Below, in pieces: positions 1 to 4,975 of a stretch of DNA of 5,098 nucleotides. Location of the stretch: the NCBI GenBank assembly GCA_949118805.1, contig CASAUJ010000057.1, positions 1-5,098 of the forward strand, read 5' to 3'. Every line of letters begins with the position of its first letter. The stretch's first letter is position 1. Below the pieces are notes generated by a model. That model was not told the origin of the DNA, searched no databases, and saw only the letters and a list, made by a program, of their open reading frames with translations. The DNA is from an uncultured Clostridia bacterium. Lineage in GTDB: Bacteria; Bacillota; Clostridia; TANB77; CAG-508. Position numbers and translations under genes: made by a program.

Positions 1-236
1 TTCATTAAAAAAGCCAACTTTAATTTGGTACCTACTCCATCTGTACCTGAAACTAAAATTGGTTCTTTCATTTTTTCTGCGTGCAAGGCATATAGCCCTC
101 CAAATCCTCCCAAATCGGATATAACATTACTATGATAAGTACTTCTTACTGCTTCTTTCATTAGTTCTACTGATTGGTATCCTGCGGTTACATCAACACC
201 TGCTTTTTTGTAACTTTCACTGAAACTTTTTTCCAT
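1..236 (-). CDS. purM: PurM, phosphoribosylformylglycinamidine cyclo-ligase (AIR synthetase), N-terminal part
   Basis: PurM converts formylglycinamidine ribonucleotide plus ATP to aminoimidazole ribonucleotide, the fifth step of purine synthesis, in the cytoplasm. Only the first 78 residues are present; the gene runs off the left edge, and the family is usually about 340-350 residues. The start matches the family: the SYKKAGVDVTAG segment (residues 8-19), a LGGFGGLYAL segment (about 42-51) and the ATP-binding SGTDGVGTKLKLA stretch (about 63-75). The start codon (complement of 234-236) is preceded by AAGGAAGG (complement of 247-254) at 10 nt spacing. It has its own promoter, so it need not depend on the upstream HTH-repeat gene, although no terminator is visible between them. 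Other pur genes would be expected beyond the left edge. Confidence 0.95.
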   Translation of the reverse strand, partial: MEKSFSESYKKAGVDVTAGYQSVELMKEAVRSTYHSNVISDLGGFGGLYALHAEKMKEPILVSGTDGVGTKLKLAFLM

Positions 237-258
237 TTTTTACATTCCTTCCTTGCGT

Positions 259-302
259 AAAAAATTTTGAAAAATATCTTCCTTTATTTTCCAAAATTCT
301 TT
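259..302 (-). promoter_or_regulatory. Long AT-rich inverted repeat in the purM leader
   Basis: Arms at 259-276 and 285-302 are complementary at 16 of 18 positions around an 8-nt loop. The two non-matching positions become G-U pairs in the minus-strand (purM-sense) RNA, so an 18-bp stem is possible in that transcript, while the plus-strand RNA would have A-C mismatches. The 3' arm ends in six U residues and lies a few bases upstream of the purM ribosome binding site. It could be an attenuator, a stability element or a protein site. The stem has a single G-C pair, so it is a weak candidate for a true terminator. Confidence 0.4.
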
Positions 303-321
303 GTTTAAACTTTCTGTCTTT

Positions 322-350
322 ATTATATAATATTTTTCGTTTTTGTTCAA
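322..350 (-). promoter_or_regulatory. Sigma-A type promoter for purM
   Basis: On the minus strand TTGAAC (complement of 345-350) is followed after exactly 17 nt by a perfect TATAAT (complement of 322-327). Transcription would begin near 315 and give a leader of about 80 nt before purM. The -35 matches consensus at four of six positions. No purine riboswitch core is visible in the leader. Confidence 0.75.
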
Positions 351-403
351 CATTTTTTTTAAATTTTAGTTATGAATTCGTCTTCCTTTCCATTCTGTCA
401 TTC

Positions 404-1615
404 CTATCTTCCCTCAAAATCAAAAAAATCTGGTGGTGTTGTGCTATGAAAAATAACACTAACTTCCGCAGAAGTAATTCCTAATTTTCTACCAATCGTG
501 GTATGATCCATTCCTTGCTTTTTCATTATTTTTATTTTATTATATAGCATTTTTCTTTTGGTCCATTTTTCATATTCTACTAATGGCTTATAAAATTTCG
601 TATGTCGTAATCCATCCATCATTTCACGAATCATTTTTTGAACCGATAGTAGTCCACCCTTTTGATTGGATTCTGCAATCAATACTTTTATGCTTTCCTT
701 TTCTGCTAGCTCAGGATGTATATGAAAAATATTTAATACTATTTCTAAGTCTTCATTGGTTATATCACCCTCTAATTTATGTAACTGATTTATGATTTCA
801 ATAAATTTTTTTCTGCCTTCTGTTTTTACATTTTGCTCACCATCTAATTCTAAATCCTGTTCCTTCTTTGCTAATTTTTTATATTTTTTATAAATTCCTT
901 TATACTCTTTCATCTTTCGTTTTTTCTCTCTGTTGTCTACTTTCTCTTTTTCTTTCTCTTCTCTTTTTTGAGTTTCTTCTATTTCTTCTTGTGTAATCCA
1001 AGTATTGTTTTGTATCCTTTCTTTTCTAATTCTATAAGCAGAAGAAATGCTAATCTCCATGCTTTCAGCTGCTTCTTTCATGCTTCTATCATTTTTTAGA
1101 TGTCCTCTTAATTCTTCTACTATCTTTTGTTGCTTTTTATTTCTCTCTTTTTCTCTCTCAATTTTTCTTTGTCTTTTCTTTTCCTCTTTTCTTTTTTGAA
1201 TTTCTTTCATTTCTTCTTCCGTAAGCCATGTATTGTTTTTTACACTTTCTCTTCTAATTGCATAAGCATAAGAAATACTAACTCCCATGCTTTTAGCTGC
1301 CTCTTCCATGCTTCTATCATTTTTTAGATGTTCTTTTAATTCTTCTATTCTCTTTTGTTGCTTTTTGTTTCTCTCTTTTTCTCTCTCAATTTTTCTTTGT
1401 CTTTTCTTTTCCTCTTTTCTTTTTTGAATTTCTTCTATCTCTTCTTCCGTAAGCCAAGTATTGTTTTTTATACTTTCTTTTCTAAGTGCATAAGCATAAG
1501 AAGTACTAATCTTCATGCTTTCAGCTGCTTCTTTCATGCTTCTATCATTTTTTAGATGTCCTTTTAATTCTTCTACTATCTTTTGTTGCTTTTCTGTTTC
1601 TTTTGATCTTCCCAT
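404..1615 (-). CDS. Protein with three tandem HTH/coiled-coil repeats and a C-terminal HTH-like domain, function unknown
   Basis: I do not recognise this family. The start is taken as the ATG at 1615 (403 residues) because AAGGGG (complement of 1623-1628) sits 7 nt upstream; the ATG at 1636 would put this site inside the gene. Residues 9-84, 85-160 and 161 to about 230 are three copies of a 76-residue unit. Each has a basic start (KQQK...EEL), a helix-turn-helix-like core (DRSMKEAAESM, a turn, then SYAYALRKE), a NNTWLTEEE segment and a very charged Lys/Arg/Glu helix likely to form a coiled coil. After a charged linker, residues about 265-403 form a different domain holding a second kind of HTH-like stretch (KKQGMDHTTIGRKLGITSAEVS, split here as KKQGMDHTTIGR and KLGITSAEVS). 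No signal peptide or membrane segment is present. A cytoplasmic nucleic-acid-binding role is inferred from the HTH-like cores and high charge only. It is divergent from agrA and upstream of purM; nothing ties it functionally to either. Confidence 0.85.
   Translation of the reverse strand: MGRSKETEKQQKIVEELKGHLKNDRSMKEAAESMKISTSYAYALRKESIKNNTWLTEEEIEEIQKRKEEKKRQRKIEREKERNKKQQKRIEELKEHLKNDRSMEEAAKSMGVSISYAYAIRRESVKNNTWLTEEEMKEIQKRKEEKKRQRKIEREKERNKKQQKIVEELRGHLKNDRSMKEAAESMEISISSAYRIRKERIQNNTWITQEEIEETQKREEKEKEKVDNREKKRKMKEYKGIYKKYKKLAKKEQDLELDGEQNVKTEGRKKFIEIINQLHKLEGDITNEDLEIVLNIFHIHPELAEKESIKVLIAESNQKGGLLSVQKMIREMMDGLRHTKFYKPLVEYEKWTKRKMLYNKIKIMKKQGMDHTTIGRKLGITSAEVSVIFHSTTPPDFFDFEGR
947..1591 (-). 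repeat. Three in-frame tandem repeats of 228 bp
   Basis: The units begin at 1591, 1363 and 1135 (reading leftwards) and code for the repeated HTH/coiled-coil module. Units 1 and 2 are almost identical over the charged linker: about 75 bp at 1136-1211 and 1364-1439 differ at only a few bases. Unit 3 keeps the HTH core but diverges in its linker. This suggests that the 1-2 duplication is recent or homogenised by recombination, so copy number may vary between strains. Confidence 0.9.
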
Positions 1616-1657
1616 AAAATTTCCCCTTCTTCTCATCTAATTATCTTTCTAGTACAT

Positions 1658-1686
1658 AAGATAACATAAAATTCGTTTTTTGACAA
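1658..1686 (-). promoter_or_regulatory. Likely promoter of the HTH-repeat gene
   Basis: On the minus strand TTGTCA (complement of 1681-1686, five of six consensus matches) is separated by 17 nt from TATCTT (complement of 1658-1663, four of six). The start of transcription would lie near 1651, giving a leader of about 35 nt before the ATG at 1615. Confidence 0.5.
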
Positions 1687-1843
1687 TCCTATTCAAGTAA
1701 AAAAAGACAACTCAGAAACCATATTCTCCCATTATTACTTAGAATAAAAGAATATAAAAGCAATAACTAATAGAATTGTTTTTACTTGTTAACGCTAGTG
1801 ATACGAATTCTTTTATCTTTTTGGATAATTTTGTAAATTGGTA

Positions 1844-1872
1844 TTGACAAGTTATAGTTTTTAGATTATATT
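1844..1872 (+). promoter_or_regulatory. Sigma-A type promoter for agrA-agrC
   Basis: A perfect TTGACA at 1844-1849 is followed after 17 nt by TATATT at 1867-1872 (five of six matches). Transcription would start near 1879, leaving a leader of about 87 nt. The spacer contains AAGTTATA (starting at 1849), an octamer also found upstream of agrB and beside the agr terminator. The near-consensus form suggests substantial basal expression without an activator. Confidence 0.8.
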
Positions 1873-1892
1873 GTAATTGAGTTTGGAAAATT

Positions 1893-1939
1893 AAGGTAAT
1901 TTGATAGATTTTATCAAACCTTGTTTCCTTATTTTTTTG
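1893..1939 (+). promoter_or_regulatory. Hairpin plus T-rich run in the agrA leader
   Basis: TTTGATA (1900-1906) and TATCAAA (1912-1918) form a perfect 7-bp stem with a 5-nt loop. AAGG (1893-1896) and CCTT (1919-1922) can extend it past a 3-nt bulge. A T-rich stretch follows from 1929 to 1939. This resembles a weak intrinsic terminator between promoter and ribosome binding site, so partial attenuation is possible. The stem is AT-rich and the T run is not directly adjacent, so this is tentative. Confidence 0.35.
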
Positions 1940-1966
1940 TATTATATTAATAAAAGGGAGGAAAAT

Positions 1967-2680
1967 ATGTTAAGTTTTGTAATTTGTGATGACAATAAAA
2001 ATTTGTTAGATCGATTAGAAAAGATGTTAGAAACCATATTTTCTAAAAATGATTATGATGCTTCTGTTACCTTTAAGTCTGATAATGCTGATTCCATTTT
2101 AGATTATCTTGATAACAATACAGCTGACGTGTTAATGCTAGATATTAATTTAAGATCGAGTAAAAGTGGACTTGACTTAGCAGAAGAAATTAGAAAAAGA
2201 AAGAAAAATCCTTATATTATTTTTACAACTGGACATTTAGAATATGCTATGATGGCTTATAAATATAAAACTTTTGATTATTTACCCAAGCCAATTGTTT
2301 ATGAGCGATTAGAAGAAACCATTGATCGTTTATTTGAAGATGCCAATGAATTAAGTAAAAATTATATTAAAATTGATAACAAAAATACACTTATTGATGA
2401 ATCTGAAGTTCATTACATCAAAAGAGATGGTATGAAACTAATTTTCCACACTTCTTCTCGTGACTATGATACTTACAGTTCTTTTAATAAGTTTCAGGAA
2501 AAATTACCGTCTACTTATGTTAGATGTCACAAATCTTATATTGCTAATTTAAAACAAATTAAAAACATTGAACCAGTTTCAGGTATTATTACTTTTACAG
2601 ATGGTAATACTTGTGATATTGGTCCAAAATATAAAAAAGATTTTTTGGAGGTTTTAAAAAATTATGGAACTTTTGAATAA
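1967..2680 (+). CDS. agrA: AgrA-type response regulator (receiver plus LytTR domain)
   Basis: This is a cytoplasmic transcription regulator of the AgrA/LytTR family, expected to be phosphorylated by the AgrC kinase next to it and to bind promoter DNA. Length is 237 residues, normal for the family. The receiver domain (about 1-122) shows the acidic pair D8-D9, phospho-acceptor D59 in the LMLDI strand, T87/T88 and the conserved K108 in LPKP. The LytTR domain (about 133-232) ends with the typical YVRCHKSYIANLKQI segment (H188, N194) that in the family contacts DNA. The start at 1967 follows AGGGAGG (1955-1961) at 5 nt; an in-frame ATG at 1901 lacks a site and would add a hydrophobic extension absent from the family. 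The stop overlaps the agrC start by 17 nt, implying translational coupling. All key residues are present, so the protein looks functional. Confidence 0.93.
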   Translation: MLSFVICDDNKNLLDRLEKMLETIFSKNDYDASVTFKSDNADSILDYLDNNTADVLMLDINLRSSKSGLDLAEEIRKRKKNPYIIFTTGHLEYAMMAYKYKTFDYLPKPIVYERLEETIDRLFEDANELSKNYIKIDNKNTLIDESEVHYIKRDGMKLIFHTSSRDYDTYSSFNKFQEKLPSTYVRCHKSYIANLKQIKNIEPVSGIITFTDGNTCDIGPKYKKDFLEVLKNYGTFE

Positions 2681-4008
2681 CATTTGGACATTATTGATTA
2701 CACCTAGTGAATTAAATACACAAATTCTTACCTTTCCTTTTTATTTTGTTGAAGCTTATACCATTATGACTTTATTTCTTCTTATATGTAACATTCAAAC
2801 ATCTAAAAAGAAACAGCTTATATTTGTAATTTCACTAACCATTACCTCTTCTCTTTTTGAAAAATTAATATCTAGTCCATTGAATGTATTATTAAATGAT
2901 AGTTTTATGTTTTTATTAATAATTCTATTATTTAAAACTATTCCTTTTAAAACATTAATAGGACTTGTTTCATCAGTTGGAATCTTTGGTATCATTTCAT
3001 CATTGATCTCTAATCCATATATAACTATTCTTGATATTACTGCTGAACAACTTTCTACCATTCCAATTTACAATATTGGACATTTACTATGTATCTATGC
3101 CATCAACTTTTTAATTATTTTCTTGTTGCGATTTAGAAAAATAGAATTCAATATATTAGAAGATATTGATACGAAAAACAAAAAAATTATTTTAGTTAAT
3201 TTCTTATTAGGTATTTTTGTTTTAATCGTTCAAGCTTGTATCATTTTCTATTTTGTAGATAAATTACCAATTATTATAACACTTTTAAGTTGTATTTCTT
3301 TGATTGCTTATTTATTCATTAGCATTTATAGTTTAACTCGAGTTATGAAATTAACATTGACTACAAGAAAGCTAGAAAGTGCAGAAGAATATAACAAAAC
3401 CTTACATATCTTACATGATAATGTTCGTGCTTTTAAACATGACTTCGATAATATTGTTACTACCATAGGTGGTTATATAAGAACAAATGACATGGAAGGA
3501 TTAAAAAGTTATTATCTACAATTAGAAGATGATTGCCAAGATGTTAATAATTTATATTTATTAAATCCTGAAGTAGTTAATAATCCTCGGTATTTATAAT
3601 TTACTAACAAGCAAATACCATGAAGCAGATTCTAAAGATATTAAAATAAACATGATTTTCTTATTAGATTTACAAACTTTAAAAATGAAAATTTACGATT
3701 TTGCTAGAATTTTAGGAATCCTTTTGGATAATGCAATTGAAGCAAGCAATGAATGTGATGAAAAATTGATCAATATTACCTTTAGGAATGATCTGAAACA
3801 TAACAGACAACTAGTTATCATTGAAAACACTTATAAAAACAAGGAAATTGATACTGATAAAATATTCGAAAAAGGTATCTCTGAAAAAGAAAATCATACT
3901 GGATTAGGATTATGGGAAGTTCGTAAAATTATTAAGAAAAATAATAATGCTAATTTATATACTACAAAATCAGAACGTTTCTTTTCACAGCAATTGGAAC
4001 TTTATTAA
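2664..4008 (+). pseudogene. agrC: AgrC-type sensor histidine kinase, split by a +1 frameshift
   Basis: AgrC is the membrane receptor kinase for the cyclic agr peptide and phosphorylates AgrA. The first frame (2664-3599, 311 residues) has about six or seven hydrophobic segments up to residue 224 (for example 22-44, 79-115, 135-157, 174-198, 201-224). A dimerisation/phospho-transfer helix follows, with FKHDFDN placing the phosphorylated His at 259. It then stops after NNPRYL. From about 3592 the next frame continues without a gap as IYNLLTSKYHEADSKDIKIN, then the GHKL ATPase domain with ILLDNAIEA (N-box Asn about 356) and HTGLGLWEVRK (G-box), ending at 4008. Removing one base near 3588-3591 restores a 447-residue protein of normal family length. 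The downstream part has no ribosome binding site before its ATG at 3652 and is not a separate gene. GGAGG at 2647-2651 serves the start, 12 nt away. The break could be a real null mutation, a sequence error or, less likely, recoding. Confidence 0.9.
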
Positions 4009-4013
4009 TATAC

Positions 4014-4042
4014 AAAAAACAGCTTTAAAAAAGCTGTTTTTT
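4014..4042. terminator. Bidirectional intrinsic terminator between agrC and agrD
   Basis: A perfect inverted repeat has arms 4014-4026 (A6 then CAGCTTT) and 4030-4042 (AAAGCTG then T6) with a 3-nt loop. It is a stem followed by a U tract in both directions. It lies 5 nt after the agrC stop and also ends the agrB-agrD transcript arriving from the right. Confidence 0.9.
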
Positions 4043-4057
4043 GCTGGATTGTATAAG

Positions 4058-4075
4058 TATAACTTTTAAGTTATA
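4058..4075. repeat. Short perfect inverted repeat TATAACTT/AAGTTATA
   Basis: Arms 4058-4065 and 4068-4075 are perfectly complementary with a 2-nt centre, an 18-bp near-palindrome. It sits in the 3' untranslated part of agrD between the bidirectional terminator and the next hairpin. It could be a transcript hairpin or a dimeric protein site. The half-site also appears in the agrA promoter and upstream of agrB. Confidence 0.55.
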
Positions 4076-4076
4076 T

Positions 4077-4125
4077 CATTGGTAAAAATAATTTTTCGTC
4101 CTATCTTTACCAATGTTGTTTTTTT
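4077..4125 (+). terminator. Second stem-loop with T run, downstream of agrC and just after agrD
   Basis: CATTGGTAAA (4077-4086) pairs perfectly with TTTACCAATG (4106-4115) across a 19-nt loop. TTG and seven T residues follow (4119-4125), so on the plus strand it reads as a back-up terminator that would stop agrC transcripts before they run antisense into agrD. On the minus strand the same stem begins about 11 nt after the agrD stop and has no U tract, so there it would be a 3' UTR stem-loop. Confidence 0.55.
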
Positions 4126-4126
4126 A

Positions 4127-4246
4127 TTAATCTTTTTTAATTAAACTTGCTGGCATTTTTGGTTGATGAAATACCCAAACAATTTTGCAAGCTGTATTGG
4201 TTGATGTAGCATATTTTTCAGCTACTTTGGCTAAGAATTTTAACAT
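4127..4246 (-). CDS. agrD: AgrD-type cyclic autoinducer peptide precursor
   Basis: A 39-residue precursor of the agr signal. The layout is that of the family: an amphipathic N-terminal helix (MLKFLAKVAEKYA), a core around the single Cys20 (STNTACKIVWVF) and a C-terminal tail HQPKMPASLIKKD that matches the H/YQPxxPxSL tail of clostridial AgrD proteins. In the family AgrB removes the tail and joins the Cys thiol to the new C-terminus as a thiolactone. If cleavage falls before His-Gln-Pro, as in the Clostridium perfringens precursor (ring CLWFT), the ring here would be CKIVWVF, seven residues instead of five. A good AAGGGG site (complement of 4255-4260) lies 8 nt before the ATG. It is downstream of agrB on the same strand with 64 nt between them, so very likely co-transcribed. 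Confidence 0.92.
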   Translation of the reverse strand: MLKFLAKVAEKYATSTNTACKIVWVFHQPKMPASLIKKD

Positions 4247-4279
4247 AATAAAATCCCCTTTCTTCTGTAAATTATATAA

Positions 4280-4310
4280 TATAAAAACATTACCGGTTTA
4301 TGTTTTTATA
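4280..4310 (-). promoter_or_regulatory. Intercistronic inverted repeat between agrB and agrD
   Basis: Arms 4280-4290 and 4300-4310 are perfect 11-bp complements (TATAAAAACAT in agrB sense) around a 9-nt centre that contains the palindrome ACCGGT. The repeat begins directly after the agrB stop codon. In the agrB-agrD mRNA it would be a stem-loop that could protect or process the transcript and set the AgrD to AgrB ratio. It has no U tract, so it is not a typical terminator. Confidence 0.55.
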
Positions 4311-4937
4311 CTAAGCATTTTGCATAGAAGCATTTTCATATACTTCATATCCATATTTATTATTGGTTAATCGATAGGCTAATTTTGTTATGGTTAAACT
4401 TTGTAAGAAATATCCTAATATTATGATATTAGAAATAACTTGATGATTTACTATTCCTGCTATTATAAATCCTATTGTAAAAGTAATATAAGAAATCATT
4501 TGTTGCTTTCTTCGATCTTTTTTTCTTAAAATAGGAAGATTTTCTGTATCTGCTGGTGCATACAACTTAATCATACACATTCCAAAAGTCCATATACTTG
4601 CTATCACAATGTATTTAAAAATTCCATTTAAGAAAACTATTTTTGCTAATATTGGTATCCCACAAAAAAATATTGTAGTTCCTAAAATACATCCTAAATG
4701 TGTCTTTAGATGAAAGCCACCTGAGGCATTTTTATATGGTATTAATAGCAAAAAAGTTAATAAGGTTTCTTTCCATATCCCTAATAAATAAGCAATCACT
4801 ATAACCAAAAATGTTTTTGGAAGTTCTCCTATAATATTTTGAAGACCATAATGTATGATTTCTGCTTTTTCATCATCTATTTCAGGCATTTTTTTTCTAA
4901 TTCGATTGGTTAGAAACTCACAGAATTTATCGATCAT
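4311..4937 (-). CDS. agrB: AgrB-type accessory gene regulator, peptide-processing membrane protease
   Basis: AgrB is a membrane cysteine endopeptidase that cuts the AgrD C-terminal tail and forms the cyclic peptide. The 208-residue length is normal. The catalytic pair is visible as His76 and Cys83 in NASGGFHLKTHLGCI, with the same seven-residue spacing as H77/C84 of the Staphylococcus aureus protein. The family motif YAPADTENLP follows at about 126-135. Hydrophobic segments lie at about 42-67, 84-102, 105-125, 150-164 and 167-183, after a cytoplasmic amphipathic N-terminus. The ATG at 4937 is preceded by AGGTGGAG (complement of 4940-4947), close spacing. agrD follows on the same strand. agrB has no frameshift and all expected residues, so signal production looks intact although the local agrC is broken. 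Confidence 0.95.
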   Translation of the reverse strand: MIDKFCEFLTNRIRKKMPEIDDEKAEIIHYGLQNIIGELPKTFLVIVIAYLLGIWKETLLTFLLLIPYKNASGGFHLKTHLGCILGTTIFFCGIPILAKIVFLNGIFKYIVIASIWTFGMCMIKLYAPADTENLPILRKKDRRKQQMISYITFTIGFIIAGIVNHQVISNIIILGYFLQSLTITKLAYRLTNNKYGYEVYENASMQNA

Positions 4938-4975
4938 TTCTCCACCTCATTTCGATAAATGGATTTTACCATTTA
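4925..4975 (-). promoter_or_regulatory. Two overlapping inverted repeats at the agrB translation start
   Basis: Repeat A: ATTTATCGA (complement of 4952-4960) and TCGATAAAT (complement of 4925-4933, codons 2-5 of agrB) form a perfect 9-bp stem. Its 18-nt loop holds the ribosome binding site, and the start codon lies at the loop edge. Repeat B: TAAATGG and CCATTTA (4956-4962 and 4969-4975) form a 7-bp stem with a 6-nt loop just upstream. A and B share 4956-4960, so they cannot form together. This arrangement could tune agrB translation; chance is possible in such AT-rich DNA. Confidence 0.4.

Larger units (their letters stand above)
1616..1966. other. Divergent intergenic region between the HTH-repeat gene and agrA
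   Basis: These 351 nt hold one promoter in each direction, listed separately, and no credible ORF. An inverted repeat with 10-bp arms (1744-1753 and 1807-1816, ATAAAAGAAT and its complement) brackets the only less AT-rich stretch, around 1788-1810, which contains GTTAACGCTAGTGATACG. The arms are 53 nt apart and very AT-rich, so the pairing may be chance. The bracketed stretch is a candidate regulator site, without direct support. Confidence 0.4.

Noticed and set aside
237..330. Purine riboswitch or PurR box controlling purM
   Set aside because: The roughly 80-nt leader shows no purine riboswitch core, and the nearest CGAAC-like sequences miss several consensus positions.
583..795. 70-residue plus-strand ORF
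   Set aside because: It lies entirely antisense to the HTH-repeat gene, has no ribosome binding site and shows no family resemblance.
1127..1555. Two Phe/Leu/Ser-rich 66-residue plus-strand ORFs resembling membrane peptides (1127-1327 and 1355-1555)
   Set aside because: They are antisense shadows of the Lys/Glu-rich linker repeats of the minus-strand HTH-repeat gene, exactly 228 bp apart, and the pyrimidine-rich strand leaves no proper ribosome binding site.
947..1591. CRISPR or non-coding repeat array
   Set aside because: The 228-bp repeats are contiguous, in frame and coding, without spacers.
1616..1636. Upstream start of the HTH-repeat gene at 1636
   Set aside because: The AAGGGG site at 1623-1628 fits the ATG at 1615; starting at 1636 would place that site within the coding sequence, and no comparable site precedes 1636.
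1901..1966. Upstream in-frame start of agrA at 1901, giving a hydrophobic leader
   Set aside because: The ATG at 1967 has AGGGAGG at the right distance and matches the start of the receiver domain. The 1901 ATG lies within a leader hairpin and lacks a site.
2795..3061. 88-residue minus-strand ORF
   Set aside because: It is antisense to the membrane part of agrC, where coding evidence on the plus strand is strong.
3586..3600. Programmed +1 frameshift to make full-length AgrC
   Set aside because: No release-factor-type slippery site with an upstream Shine-Dalgarno-like stimulator is visible, and AgrC is not known to need recoding. It is kept only as a minor alternative to mutation or sequence error.
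3652..4008. Separate 118-residue gene starting at 3652
   Set aside because: It is the ATPase half of AgrC in the shifted frame, homologous sequence continues upstream of its ATG, and no ribosome binding site precedes that ATG.
4185..4370. 61-residue plus-strand ORF
   Set aside because: It overlaps agrD and the agrB end on the opposite strand, both well supported, and has no ribosome binding site.
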